From Ursus arctos (Eukaryota > Chordata > Mammalia > Carnivora > Ursidae), in the NCBI RefSeq assembly GCF_023065955.2, contig NW_026622930.1:20623449-20687448 (forward strand): a stretch of 64,000 nucleotides of DNA. Reading direction: 5' to 3'. The notes below the pieces were generated by a model. The model saw nothing but the letters and a program-made list of their open reading frames with translations. It was not told where the DNA came from and did not search any database. How positions within the stretch are numbered: the stretch's first letter is position 1; each line of letters begins with the position of its first letter. Position numbers and translations under genes: made by a program. Shown here piece by piece: positions 1-12,240 of this stretch.

Positions 1-721
1 TCCCCATCCCTAAATTCTGTCTCCCCTAAATATGCTTCATTAATTCTTACTTTTAACAAAAGGTTTTTCAATCTTGCCTTGCTCATGTTGACATTTTTGA
101 AAGACCTTCCTCGATTAAGTTTCAAGTCTTAGTGTAAATTTTGGCAGGACGGACTTCATAGTAAATCCAAGAATATTATTTATGAAGCTTGTGGAACCCA
201 TAGGTGTGGTCTGAAATCCTGGTCTTCTCCAATTTAGATCTTTTTCCCTCCCTCTAGTCTGTCCCTTATCTCCCTTGTAGATGCAGGATTTTTCACGTGG
301 CAATGGGACTGACAGTCCAGCAATGTCCACAGAACCAAGAGAAAGAACAGCTCTTGAGAAGTGAAACAGTGTCTGTTCTTTACCCAGCATCTTCCTCCCT
401 TGTGACCTCTGTTTCTCCGGACCACCCTTGCATATCTTGTTAGATGGAGACAACAGGAAGTGTTGGGGTAGGAAGGGGCGTACTTGGTCAGTTTTTAGGG
501 CTTGTACCGAGACCTCTTGCTCCCTAGCTTCTTTTTCCAGTTCTTTCTCTCTTCCTTTTTTCCTTGCCTTTCCATTACCAACAGAGAGTTGGTTCTTGGA
601 GCGTGTCTCTGGACAGTCAGTCTTCACACAGGGAAAGGATCACCATTTTTAGTGCCGACTCTTGTAGTTAAAATTGGCAGCAAGTCTTTTTTTTGGGGGG
701 GGAGAGGGGGAAGGCATTCTT
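1..721. other. Unique intron, nothing recognised
   Basis: A 170-codon minus-strand ORF at 115-627 has no recognisable domain and looks like chance. The segment is C/T-rich around 520-570. Confidence 0.6.
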
Positions 722-1010
722 TTTTTTCCAGTTTTATTGAAAAACAGTTGACATGCATCACTATATAAGTTTAAGGTGTACCGCCTGATGGTTTGAGATA
801 CATAAACCGTGAAACGCTTACTACAGTTAGTTCAGCGCACATCCGTTTTCTCGTATAAAAGAAAAGGAACAAGAAAATAAAATTTTCTCTGTGATGAGGA
901 CTCTTGGGATCTACTCTCTTAATAACTTCCCTGTATGTCCTGCAGTGGCGTTAGCGGTCCTTGTCGTGTTGTACATTCCATCCCTGGGACTTACTTCTTT
1001 TCCAAGTGAG
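722..1010 (-). mobile_element. L1 3' end fragment, old
   Basis: The + strand reads as the reverse complement of an L1 3' UTR: T-rich start, 'ttttattgaaaaacagttgac', then the 'gtacattccatccctgggac' block. Divergent, no coding part. Confidence 0.7.
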
Positions 1011-3754
1011 ATGGGTTGGCAGTGGCCGCACGTCTTCATTCAAAAGAGCAGCCTGGCTCCCCGTGGTGGCACACCAGTTGCTGTCGGGTGTTTCCACACT
1101 CCCGTTGTGTTTGTTCTTGCCTCGTCTTCCCTCGGCTCTCTCTCTCTCTGCCTTCTGCCTGCCAGGGCTTCCTTGTACCAGCCTCAGTCGTGGAAGAAAC
1201 AGCAGCCCCTGTGCTTCCGATCCCTAAATGAAGATACATCCCTCTTTCCTTCCAGGTGCCCACGAGAGGCATTTTGGAGGCAGTTGGCCAAGGACTGGAA
1301 GCAGAAAGGGAGGAAGCTAGGAAGAGCTTGCGGAGGGCCTAGAGTTCTGGTTGTTGGCCCTCGGAAAAACACCTGGTGGTTGTCGTCACTGTTTTAGAGG
1401 TTCTGGAAACTTGGTGAGGATTCTCATCTTAATGAATTCAAGGCTGGATGATGAACTTAATACATTATCAAATTCCTTTGTTTCGAAAGCTCTAGAGTGT
1501 GTGATGGGACTTGAATGGTGTCCTAATATTTAAGTAAATGAAGAGAAGGAAAAAAATAGGGAGACAATGAGCAGTCTTTCAACAGATCTACTCCTTCACT
1601 TCTGTTTTATAGGTCCTTCTTAGATTCAGCACTTCCAACGGAGAGGAAGTGGGTGTTGGTTTGACCAGTTACGAATGCCCTGGAGGTGGCATGGTGGCTT
1701 ATGGAAGGCTGGTTTCATGGAGTCTAACACAGCCTTTAATTACCAGGATTATCTTTAGCCTCACTGCTGTACTCGAAGCTCGACATCCATTCTGACTGGC
1801 ACTTGCTTCAGAGTCAGTGAGCCGCAGGTGCCATGTAGAACCTTCCTCACTGCAGAGACGGCTTCAGAGCAGCCGCTTGGACAAACACGTGTTTACCATC
1901 TGCTTCCAAGGTGAAGAAAGAGACATGGTTTCAGAACAGGTGTGCAAACCTCAATCTTTTCTTTAGATGGAAATCTGAATATCACCTGTGGTGACAGGCT
2001 GCTCCTCTGCTTTTTAAATGACATACTTTCTGCCAGAGAGGAAAACTCAAACTAAAGAATCTTTCTGAAGCTAGAAAATAAGATCGGGGGCTGCTGAGTA
2101 GTGGGACACCGTGGAATGTGAAGAACTGAGCGTCACCAGGGACCTGGGAGGGCCGTTTGCCAGGGTCCCAAGTGAAGCTAGGTTCTCACTATGGTGGTCA
2201 CTGCCTGACACGTCTTGTTCTGAAGGACGCACTCACTCTCGAGAGAGTGAACCCATGCCGTGTGCATGCCGTGAATGAGGCATCACGTTGCCATCTACCC
2301 ACTAGTCCTGTGGCAGCTAACTGCCTAACGAACACTGGCTTCCTTCCTTACTAGCAGTTTGGCCTTGTATAGTACACTCACTTTTCTGAGCTCCAGTTTC
2401 TTTGTATACTAAATTAGAACCTAGTAACAGTTTCAGAGAGTTGTTGCAAAGGTGAATGAAAAGACTGTATTTAATACTCCTAGAAAAATGCTTGATAGAG
2501 TAGATGAGTTTCATAGATGTCAGCTCTGCCAATAAAACCATAATAATTATTATTATCGTTACCATTATTCCCATGTCTTGGATCCATAAAGGACAAATGT
2601 ATCTTTTTTTTCCCTATGACAACTTCTTCCCTTTTTAGACACAACTCAGTCCCAGAAATAGTTTACTTATCAGCCTAGTTCTAAGGAGATGACAAAGACT
2701 TTCAAGGCACTGAGGTCGGTTTGACATACTCAGACCCAGTCAGAGACCTTAATAATAAAATACTGTAATATCTGAATAATGACGATGTCTTCCTTGGAAT
2801 TTCTATCCCCAAAAGAGAGATTTAAAGAATATTTAAAAAAAAATAATAACTTTAGCACAAAAATGATTGGGTTTTCTTTGCTGGATTCAAAGATAATACT
2901 GCTTAATGCTGTATGTGAAGGACTTGTTCATTCATTCCTTCAGTCATTTATGTGCTAGAATCTCGGACGTTTTAGAGTGTGAATGGGACTTTTTTCAGAA
3001 TCGTCCCACAGCAAGCTGGATATTCTCATTTGCTGGTAGATGGCAGCAGGCAGCTAAGCCTGTGGCTTTGAGCCCAAGGAGGTCCTGGCCTACAAAGCAC
3101 ACCATCAGTATTAGTAGTGCAGTGAGAGCCGTGACCTCCACCAGCCTTCCCCCTTGCCCCAGTGGTGACATTGAGGGACTTCCTCCGGAGTTTGGTTTTG
3201 ATAGGCCCAAGGGCTGGGAGAAATCCAGTCACCTTCTCGAAGGGCTTATAACCTCACATGTTTATGACCCATTTTATTGCTGACTTTTGGTTTCAAAGGC
3301 GGCTCCCTGGGAAGATGACAGGCCAAATCTTCATTAAGCTGTTGAGGAATGAAGGAGGGAGGGGCTCCCTTTTTCCCCTCCACAGTGGCTGGCAGCAGTT
3401 AGGCCAGGCTGTGTGGGCTCCTGGGAGCCTTTTGTTTGGTTTCTATGGCTCTAACCTCAATTAGCTGCTATGCATGCAGGGGAGGGAGGAGGCCGCTTTT
3501 CAACTTACTTTGGTGGCTACAGCAGGGTTCTCTTTTTTTCTCCTCTGTCCAAGGCTGGACATATGCCTAGAGGCCAAGTTTGTGGAATCATTTGAGTCTC
3601 CAAAGTTCATTACTTCACTGGTGAACGATGTCTTCAAGTACAGAAGAAAAATGGCTAGGGACTAACGGTTTTGCTTGCCCCTGGGTCTGTCAGCACACCC
3701 TGCCGTAGTGTTGAACTGTATCATGCGGAAAGTCCGTGCTGGACTCACCGAGGC
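1011..3754. other. Mostly unique intron with an MIR-like fragment
   Basis: A MIR-like 3' portion is visible at about 2355-2500 ('tgagctccagtttctttgtat', then a 'gttgttgcaaaggtgaatgaa' block). The rest shows no known repeat or gene. The 168-codon ORF at 891-1397 has no family signature. Confidence 0.5.
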
Positions 3755-3905
3755 ATGAGATCCAATCCAGACTCTGCCCTTTCTGGGCCATTTCCCAACC
3801 ACTGAAACAGGTTTAGGGAGACCTGGTAAGGCCTCCGAGTGGAATAAATGAGAGTAGATGTAAAGAACTTAGCACAATGTCTAGCACATAACACTGCTAC
3901 CCACA
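3755..3905 (+). repeat. MIR SINE fragment
   Basis: Degenerate MIR pattern: 'gatccaatccagactctgcc', then 'aataaatgagagtagatgta' and 'cttagcacaatgtctagcaca'. Confidence 0.5.
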
Positions 3906-5452
3906 TTCCTAAAGATGTGTGGGGCCAAGTCCTCCTTGTGGCTTCCAGCAAGTATCCCAAGCATGTGTGGCTGTCACAATAGAACAATAAAATGCTAAGT
4001 TCACCCAGAAGGCCTTTCTTAGCTTTAGGCTTCAGGTGTGGTACACGTGCACGCACGTCTGCAGACACGCTCACTTCTGTCTCCTGGGCACTGGTGCCTC
4101 GTAGGCGGATCCCTTAGTCCCACTTGCATGCTTTGCTCTATGGTCTCCAGTGGTACCACTTCAGGGTGAACCGGTAGGAAATGATGAAGCCGACCCTCAC
4201 AGTGAGCAGGACACTTAGTCATGGTCTCTTCTGCCTCTTTCCTTGCCCTGACATAACCACTGGGCAGCTTGTCATGGCTCGTTTTCCAGAAGGGTAGAGA
4301 GAAGTCAGTTGCCTAGTTCCATCTGCAAGGCCAGCTAATCCGGGGGCATGGTGGGCTTTCGAGTAGGTGCCAACAGATGGTACGAAAGGAGATAATTCCT
4401 GCCCTGGGGGAGCTAATCGGGGAAAATAAAGCTAGCACATCTGAAATAATTAGCTACCAATTAAGTGTGAAATCATGTGTTACTGACTCCGTGTTAGTGT
4501 GCAGTGTGGGTGGGGGTGAGTTGGAGGGCAGCACTGTCTCCCTAGGTACCTAGGGCATTGCCTTGCCGAAGGATTGAGCAATGTTGTAAATATATACACG
4601 TGTATTTGTTAAATAAATAATAACAAAACAGCTGCCGGTGACAGCTTTTCCCACATCTTTTAAAAAAAATAGCTCTGAGTTTTAATTTTAAGCATTTTAT
4701 TGTAAAACATTATTATAACATTAAAAGACATTTTAAGGGAAAAAAAAAAGAAGCCATCCCTAATCCTGCATCCCTAATACAACTAATTTATCAAAGACTT
4801 AGTTTCTTTGTTAGTTCTTAGTTTCTCCAGTGTCCAGCCCAGTGCCTGGCACAAAAAAGGGGCTCAGTGAAAGCTTGTGAATGCCTCCCCCCACCCCGCC
4901 CCCGCATCTTGTATTACAAATATCCAGACAATGGTATTGTTAAGGGTACCAAGCCAGGTTCTCTACCACATCATTGCATTGACTTCCCACAGTACAGGGG
5001 ATGGTATGCTGAGGCTCAGCGTGGTTAGACGACTAGAGGAGTGCTCGGGATTTTCACCAGTAGACCATAGAGCCTTCCTGAGTTACAGTGAAGATAGAAG
5101 GGTGGGTGCCTAGGCTAGCGTGCTTCCCCCACCATGCCTGCCCGGACAGCATTGTTTCCCCTTTCTCCCTGCCAGACTCCACAGAGAGTGTGCTTATTCC
5201 CAAAGTATCATTGCCAACAAGTTCCATGACTTCTGCCTACCTGCTTTTCAGGTAAAGCAGGCTTGCCTGTTGGTACTTGCATAGCTTTGAAGAGCCAGTC
5301 ATAAACCCAGTTGAAATGAGATGAATTAAAATGGATCAGGTTCTCTTGTTTAGGATCACCCCCCCCCCCCGCCTTTGTTCTCTTTCTTACTTACACAGTT
5401 GAAGCCAAAGCTAGGCTGATCGGTCCATACCTTTGGTCTCGGTTCACGGGAC
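3906..5452. other. Unique intron with a short L2-like piece
   Basis: An L2/MIR-type 3' motif ('cccagtgcctggcac') lies near 4838-4875. A C-run at about 5350-5360 and A/T-rich stretches near 4680-4750 are low complexity. No gene seen. Confidence 0.5.
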
Positions 5453-5890
5453 ATATTAGTTTCATAGGGATGCCATAGCAACTTACTACAAACTGGGTGG
5501 CCTAAAATAAGAGAAATTTGTTCTCTCATAGTTCTGGCGGCTAGAAATCCTAAACAGTGTGTCAGTAGGGCCCTGTTCCCTCAAACAGCTATAGGAAGGA
5601 GTCCATCCTGCCTCTTCTAGCTTCTGGTGGTTACTGGCAATCCTTGCCATTTCTAGGTTTATGGCAGCATAACTCTTATCTCTGATTCTGACTTCTTTTT
5701 CCCCGTGTATCTCGATGATTCTGGTCCCTTCCTGTAAGGACACCAGTCACTGGATTTAGAGCCCACCCTAATGCAGTAAAACCTCATCTTAACTTGACTA
5801 CGTTCTCAAAGACTATTTCCAGATAAGGTCACATTCACAGATATGGAGCTTAGGACTTCAGCCTGAATTTTTGTGGGACACAGGTGAACC
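5453..5890 (-). mobile_element. MLT1-type solo LTR (ERVL-MaLR), antisense
   Basis: The + strand is the reverse complement of an MLT1 LTR: 'ttagtttcatagggatgcca', 'aaactgggtggcctaaaa', 'cctgtaaggacaccagtcac', 'agataaggtcacattcacag'. Non-coding and clearly diverged. This is a non-autonomous endogenous retroviral LTR with no internal genes. Confidence 0.8.
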
Positions 5891-6204
5891 CACTACACTG
5901 AATGCGCCTTAGGTCAAGTCAAATATGATCCACATATTTGTACGGGTGTATTTTTCTTTTGGTGAGAATTGATGTCTTCTCATCTCTTCCTATGTAGTTG
6001 AGGTCATGCTCCCCTCTCTTGTCCTGATCCCGTGGGTTACTGATTTTCCCGTGGGCACTTATTTTCAAAAATGCCAACTGGAATAATTACCCTGGGAGCA
6101 AATAATTCCCTTTTCCATTCCTGCATAAATTCATGAGCAGAACTTTTTGTTCACTTCTATATCCCCAGTATCTTAAAATATTAAAGCATCATCAGCTTGG
6201 GACA

Positions 6205-6450
6205 AAGTCATTCAACACTTTATTTATTCATTCAGCATTTATTGAGTTACTTCTGTTTGCCAGGCACTGTGCTGGTTAGGGGGGAGACAATGGTGCAACT
6301 AGTAGTAATTATAATGTATTGAGCATCTGCGATTTTTCAGAGGCTGGAACAGGCTCTTTGAATACTTTATTACGCATCCTCACGCAAGTCTTAAGGTAGG
6401 AGTTACTATCCCTACTTTATAGATGAGAAAACTGAGGGTAAGAATGCCAA
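6205..6450 (-). repeat. MIR/L2-like fragments, antisense
   Basis: 'tattgagttacttctgtttgc' plus 'caggcactgtgctgg', followed by the reverse-MIR block ending 'tatagatgagaaaactgagg'. Confidence 0.6.
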
Positions 6451-7165
6451 AAACCTTGAGGAGCAGAGTCCTAGAGCTCACAATTGAAAGAATCACATTT
6501 GAATCTGAATGATGTACTGCGGACCTGCCCTTCTCTGCTCTTTGACTGAAGGTTTCTGAATAATGTTTCCCAGTTGTTTCCCCCAGAAATCTGATGGAGT
6601 CGTCTTTTTAAAAATTAAACTTTAAAATTATCTTTTCAGCATCAAGATATGTAGATAGAAAGGAACTGATATATTGTCCAACACTTTATGGGCAAAAATG
6701 GACATGGGAAGTACATACTTTCATTTCAGTCAAATATAGACTTTTAATAATAATAGCATCCCAATTAATAGATGAAGAAATAATGGGAGAAAATCACCAC
6801 TTTCCAGGCCCCACGAAGAAATGCCTAGACACTGATTCTCAGTGGCTGCTAAGTGCATGAAAACGGAGTAATCAACTATTCTATCCAGAAATCAAATAGG
6901 AGTTTGATCAAGCCCCTAGATTTAACTATGAATTCACAGGAAATATAGGGGCAGAGGAACATGTTATAAATCACGCCATCAAATCAAAATGTGATTGTGG
7001 GGCAATCTCTGTGACAAAAGAACCAGCTGCTTTAACAGATAAGTTGCAAGGAAAAAATAAAGATGGAAAAAGAAGGTCTAGATTAAAAATGACAGCATTT
7101 ACCAATCAATTGCCTGATTGATTTAAACAAAGTGCCAAAAAAACCCAAAAACCCAAAAAACCCAC
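6451..7165. other. Unique intron, A/T-rich
   Basis: No repeat family or gene recognised. A-rich runs near 7135-7165. Confidence 0.5.
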
Positions 7166-7490
7166 CTTTAATAGATTTGGAGAAATTTAAATACTGATAG
7201 GATATTGGATATTAAGTAATTATAGTTCCCTTTTGGATGTAATAATATTTTGGTTATGTTTACACACAGAATCCTTATCTCTTAGAGATACATACAAAAA
7301 TGTTTATGGATAAAACGATACGATACTGGGAATTTGCTTCAAAATAATCCAGAGTGGGTAGGGAAATCGGTGAAACAAGATTTGAGTGAATCGGTAATTG
7401 TTGAAGCTGCTGACGTATGTGTAGAGGTTTGTTACACCTTTGTTTCCACTTTCATATACATCTGAAATTTTTTATAATTAAGTTTAAAAA
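7166..7490 (+). mobile_element. Old L1-like 3' end
   Basis: The pattern resembles an L1M 3' UTR ending: 'tttccactttcatatacatctgaaattttttataattaag'-type sequence at about 7442-7483. Diverged; low certainty on family. Confidence 0.4.
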
Positions 7491-7780
7491 TAGTTTTATA
7501 ATTTTGCTAAAAATAAGTAGTTCAGATGGTGTGATAAAGCAAGAAGAATGGAGGAAGGTCTGTGTTCTCATGAAAATAAGCGGGTCTGTTTTCTACTAGA
7601 ACTGTGCTCACCTTCTAATTAGCATCCTGATGGCCCTACCTTGGAGCCGCAGCTGACTAGGCCATGAGCTGGGAGATCAGGAACAACAGAAACAACATGG
7701 TTCCACTTTTAAAGCAATTAGCGCGTTCTCCCACCAATGCATTTAGAGAGCCAGGAACAGTGACGGTCACTACCTGGTAT

Positions 7781-8133
7781 TTTTTTTTTTTTATAATAAT
7801 TTTTTATTATGTTATGTTAGTCACCATACAGTACATCCCTAGTTTCTGATGTAAAATTCCATGATTCATTATTTGCCTATAACACCCAGTGCACCATGCA
7901 ATACGTGCCCTCCTTACTACCCATCACAGGGCTATCCCAATCCCCCATCCTCCTCCCCTCTGAAGCCCTCAGTTTGTTTCCCAGAGTCCACAGTGTCTCA
8001 TGGTTCATTCCCCCTTCTGTTTACCCTGCCTTCCTTCTTCTGTTTCTTCTCTTACCGATCTTCCTACTTCTTATGTTCCATAGATGAGCGAAACCATAGG
8101 ATGATTGTCTTTCTCTGCGTGACTGATCTCGGC
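7781..8133 (-). mobile_element. L1 3' end, 5'-truncated insertion (carnivore type)
   Basis: Poly(T) start (reverse poly(A)), then an L1 3' UTR ('cagtgcaccatgcaatacgtg', 'catggttcattccccct', 'gatgattgtctttctctg'). Target duplication: ctacctggtat at 7770-7780 and ctacctggcat at 8134-8144, one mismatch. The insertion is about 353 bp. Confidence 0.9.
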
Positions 8134-8144
8134 CTACCTGGCAT

Positions 8145-8320
8145 TTGTGTGCTGCTGTGCCATTCATGAAATGTTTTACGGTTAATCTTCAATCACAGCC
8201 TTGTGAGGGAGATGATCTTTTCCTCACTCGAGAGACCGGGAAACTGGAACTCTGACCTGTAACTTGATCAGAACAGAAGTAGAGCTGGGACCCACGCCCT
8301 GTCTTGGATGCTGTCGAGCG
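8145..8320 (-). repeat. MIR fragment, antisense
   Basis: 'cttgtgagggagatgatcttttcctcact...' then 'agagctgggacccacgccctg', the reverse-MIR core. It flanks the 7781-8133 L1 insertion. Confidence 0.6.
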
Positions 8321-8524
8321 CTGTTGTTCCTTCCCAGCTCCTGATTGCAGAGCAGCCAAAGCAAGCGTTTATGTCTTTTAAACGTGTGCATATGTCAGAG
8401 CAGGGCTGCGCTATCTATACCCCATGTAGACTTCTCTCTGCAAGGACGGTCAGTGCTGAGTGTAATTGAGAATAAGAAATAATGCAATGGACATGAAGGT
8501 TATGCTAACAAGATGAGGACAAAT

Positions 8525-8544
8525 CCCCCCCCCCCCCCCCCCCC
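8525..8544 (+). repeat. Poly-C run of 20
   Basis: Twenty consecutive C bases. A homopolymer of this length is prone to length error in sequencing and assembly. Confidence 0.95.
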
Positions 8545-9639
8545 GCAAATGAACAAGCTCCTACCATATTCTCTGCACTGTGCTGACAGCTATCATCTAA
8601 GATGGGTGTGAGGGTCAGAGCTGGAAGAGGGGAAGAGTTAGGTCCCTGCCTTTTTTTTTTTTTTAAACCCTTAGAGTAAAATGCATAGTATCCACTCAGC
8701 TATAACCACACTAAAGGAATGTGAGTCTCTCGTCCTCCTCCTTTCTCTCAGTCTGCCCCTTTCACCTTCCAGGCTTTCCTTGCGTAAGAAGGTGGGTGGG
8801 GAGGGAAAAAAAAAATAAAGAATGAGAGACAGAGATTGACAGGAGGATCAGGCCAAAGCATGGACATGCTGAACCAAAGCTAAGGCCTGGAGTGATGTCT
8901 CAAACTCCAGAGATGCTTCCGCTACCGTGTTAATGGGGGAACGTACCCGGTAGACTAATTTTGAAGGCCTGTGTGTTTTACAGAAAAATGTATTGAGAGA
9001 ATAAGGTGGTATTGATTCACATTATCCCTGGAGAGTTTTTATAAGAGAAGTGAGTCAGTCAAACCATTCCTCAAATGACCTTTGAAATTCTAAGGCAGAG
9101 AAGGCTACTTCTAATTAAATGTTCAATGCTTGTTGTAACTTGTGTATTAATCTTATGTCAGATTTGTGATGCAATATATTTTGTACATATGTATAGAATA
9201 TGTTGGAGTCCCTTGAGCAATCATAGGGGGTTGAAACGTATGTACATTTAAAAATCATTTCATGGCTGAGGTAGTGTAACAAGGTATATACCCTTCGAGA
9301 AGACCCACGTATTTTCTGGATTTGATTTCATTGATCAGTAAAAAGGAGGGGTTGTGGGAGCCAGGCTCTCAAAATCTCTGAGCCATGGAACCTCATTTTG
9401 TTATTTTGAGTGATTATGAGATTTTGTTGCAGCTCTGTTTTTACAAGATTTTATTTTGTCTAGAATGTATAGGAAGGCAAGGTGAGGGTTTGGAACAGAA
9501 CCCTTAATTACAACATTATTCTTAAGGGAACAATGGGATCCACTTTATAGTGCTAATTTGAGAAGTATTGTTGTGGCAAAGATCAGGGCTGCTGACATCA
9601 CGTTTACTTAATTAATCCCACTTCAGGCATTTGTCGTGG
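8545..9639. other. Unique intron, nothing recognised
   Basis: Short A/T homopolymers only. No ORF or repeat family that I can name. Confidence 0.5.
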
Positions 9640-9965
9640 ACTCGTGTGCTGGATACGCACGGTGGGATGGCTCTTTCAGTCTGTAGATGGGCGAATAGTA
9701 ACAACTACTTCACAGGGTTGTCGAGAGCAAGGTTTAGTCAGATTAATACATAGAAGGCGTTAAGGAAAGTGCGTGGCACAGAGTAACTGCTCAATAAATG
9801 GTGGCTGGGGTGTCATTGTCATCATGGTTATTGATCCTTACAGCAACCCGTGATATGAGGTAGATTTTAGATCCTTCCTGTCGTACACATGAGGATCAAG
9901 TGTGCAGGTTACTACAGAGAGCTGGCAGGGCAGGCTGGCCTTCTGACGCTGAGTCACGAAGCATA
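9640..9965. repeat. Two MIR-like fragments in opposite orientation
   Basis: About 9690-9810 reads as MIR sense (ending 'gtaactgctcaataaatggtg'). About 9830-9960 reads as reverse MIR ('cttacagcaacccgtgatatg'). Confidence 0.55.
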
Positions 9966-10079
9966 CAGTGACCCACACAGGGACCCTTTTATAAAACAGC
10001 AATCTCATATTATAGCTCTACTTTTTACTTTATTGGCTCTGATTTATCAGTAACAATGCTCTATGCTTGTGTGGAAAGT

Positions 10080-10375
10080 TTCAACTACATCAGTATTTTT
10101 TTTTTAAGTGCCAGGTAGCACATCATGGGTATGCTTTAATCCCAAATGTGTTATTTTAAAAAGGGTATTCATATATGCTCCCTATGCATAAAAATGTCTA
10201 AAGTAGATTCCTAAGAAATTCCTAACAGTGGTTCCCTTTGGGGGATGGGACTTGTGGTTACAAAGAATAGGTTGATTTTTACTTTTTCTTTTATACCCTT
10301 ATATAATGTTTGAACTTTTTTGTCATGAATTTTCTTTTATAAATTAAAAAGAAAAACTTAAAAAAAGGGCAAGGA
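10080..10375 (+). mobile_element. Old L1-like 3' end
   Basis: 'aacagtggttccctttgggg' and a terminal 'cttttataaattaaaaagaaaa' resemble an old LINE 3' end; family unresolved. Confidence 0.35.
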
Positions 10376-10380
10376 AAGTA

Positions 10381-10717
10381 TCCTAGTCCATTTGGGCGGG
10401 TATAACAAAGTACCGCAGACTGGGTGGTTTGTTATTACGGGAAATTTATTTCTCATGGCTCTGAAGGCTGGAAGTCTGAGACTAGGGTAAGACTGTGGTC
10501 AGGTAAGGGTCCTCTTTTGGGAGGAAGACTTCTTGTATCCTCACGTGGTGGAAGGGGCTAGGCTACTGTGTGGAATCCCCTTTAGAAAAGTACCAATCCC
10601 ATTCATGAGGCCTCCACCCTTGTTGTGTAATCACCTCCCAAAGCCCCACCTCCTAACACCGCATGGGGCATTAGGATTCCACGTGTGAATTTTGGAAGGA
10701 CACATTCAGATTGTAGC
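10381..10717 (-). mobile_element. MaLR-type LTR, antisense
   Basis: The + strand matches the reverse of a MaLR LTR: 'tagtccatttgggcgggtataacaaagtacc', then 'cctcacgtggtggaaggggc', 'cccattcatgaggcctccac', 'cacctcctaacacc' and a terminal 'acattcagattgtagca'. Solo LTR, no coding region; subfamily not resolved. Confidence 0.7.
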
Positions 10718-11089
10718 AGAGGGGGAGAAAAGTACAACCACCACTCAGCTCTAGAACAGTGTCTCCCAAACCCAGAAGATCCCCTCCTCCCACTCAAAAG
10801 GCTTTGAGAAAGGAAACACGGCACACTAGGTCCTGAGCTTGGAGAGTCACAATACATGTCAGTATACTAAAGATTGTGAAAAGCCACCATAAAGAAACCT
10901 ATATAGAATATTCTTCTTAACCTTTGTTATACCTTTTAACATCCTGCAGAGTTCTATTTCATGGCATATTCGTTTTGGAACTGGTAAAAAAAACTTAAGG
11001 AAAGGTAACCTAGCGTTAGGTCAACTACACATGGGAAAAAGGTGACTAGTTCTTCAGGAATTGTGGGTGACAGAGCTGGTGGTATGGTG
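10718..11089. other. Unique intron, nothing recognised
   Basis: No repeat or gene recognised. Confidence 0.5.
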
Positions 11090-11290
11090 TGATGAGACCG
11101 GGTCTTAGATTCAAGCAAACCTGAGCCCAAATCCTGGGTCTTCCATTCCCTAGCTGGGCGAGCCCTTGCCAGGTTACCTAACCTCTGAGTCTCAGTATGC
11201 TCACATGTGAGAGAGGAGGAAGGATACCTCCCTCCTAAAGGCATTTCAGGATTAAATGAGAGAAGAACCTGGTCCGTGGTTGGTACTAAT
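11090..11290 (+). repeat. MIR SINE fragment
   Basis: Sense MIR: 'ttccctagctgggcgag', 'ggttacctaacctctgagtc', 'ggattaaatgagagaag'. Confidence 0.75.
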
Positions 11291-11685
11291 ACGGGTTGAT
11301 TCCCTCCTCCTCACCCTGGGCTCCATCTCTCCATCTCCTTCTACTGAAATACAGACAAGTTGCTGAAGGATCACTCCATTTATGAAAGGCTTCATTTCAG
11401 GATTTAGCAGAGGCCGGGCTATCACGTAACAAGTTCTTGCATCTTCAATGGGAAGCCATTTCTAAAATCTTGATTTCTGGGTACCTATTTCAAGAATGTG
11501 TCTCTTGTATAAGGGAAGGTTCACCGGCTCTGGGAGACAGTGGAGAATCCTGTTTCTCTAAAAGTTAGAGCCTAAAAGATAGAGAAATTCATTGTCTAAA
11601 TCACACCCAGGTTTGCCTTGCTCCAGGCCTTCCTAGGCCCTGCACCAAGGTTGCCCCTTGCTCTCATTTCCTGTACTAGTGGTGC

Positions 11686-11690
<5 letters not shown>

Positions 11691-11725
<35 letters not shown>
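11691..11725 (+). repeat. (TG)n microsatellite, about 17 units
   Basis: Uninterrupted TG repeat. Confidence 0.97.
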
Positions 11726-11727
<2 letters not shown>

Positions 11728-12069
11728 GTGTTAATGCTCACACACAGCGGAAACAAATTGCAGAGTTAAATATAAAAGTATGTGCACTAAAGCATTGCCT
11801 TTTCAAAGTAACCTTTGCACAAAGCTCTTGGAATCTAATTACCCAAGTGTTATTTGCCTCCCCCAAAATACCCGCGCCTGTGCAGATTGTGTTTAAAGTT
11901 CAGGAAGTATTAACAAAAGGAATCAGAAGCAAGATCTCAGGCACAGCCTCTGAAGAATCTCCGTGTCTGTGCCTGGCCTCTCCCTCCTCCTGGGTGTGCC
12001 CGCCTGGGAAGGCCAGTGAGTAACCTGCACATTTTTTTTTTTTTCCCCATCTTGGCCCTTCCCACCCAG

Positions 12070-12107
12070 ACGAGAGGACGGAGTGGCAGACAGGCAGGCA
12101 GACGGCG
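12070..12107 (+). other. Exon-like segment (candidate cassette or untranslated exon)
   Basis: A T/C-rich tract from about 12032 ends in cccacccag at 12069 (acceptor-like). 38 bases later comes GCG|GTGAGT, a near-consensus donor. Nothing coding is recognised in it. It could be an alternative untranslated exon, a decoy exon, or chance. Confidence 0.25.
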
Positions 12108-12190
12108 GTGAGTCCTGTTCAAGCATGCACGGAGCATACCTCTACCTGCACCCAGGGCCTGGACCCCTCGCCACCCCTACCCCACCCCAG

Positions 12191-12240
12191 GAGGAGCCAG
12201 AGTCCCTGCGAGGGTCCGGAGGGGGCCTCTGCTCCCAATG
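12191..12240 (+). other. Second exon-like segment (candidate)
   Basis: A C-rich tract ends in cag at 12190 and, after 50 bases, there is ATG|GTAAGG at 12238-12246. It lies only 83 bp after the previous candidate. Either alone would break the reading frame (38 and 50 bp, together 88), so a coding role is unlikely. Confidence 0.25.

Noticed and set aside
115..627. 170-codon minus-strand ORF
   Set aside because: No recognisable family, low-complexity basic/acidic start derived from a C/T-rich tract; looks like chance.
891..1397. 168-codon plus-strand ORF
   Set aside because: Starts in an L1 3' UTR relic and has no domain.
5453..5890. Complete endogenous retrovirus
   Set aside because: Only a solo MaLR LTR; no gag, pol or env sequence next to it. 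The same applies to 10381-10717.
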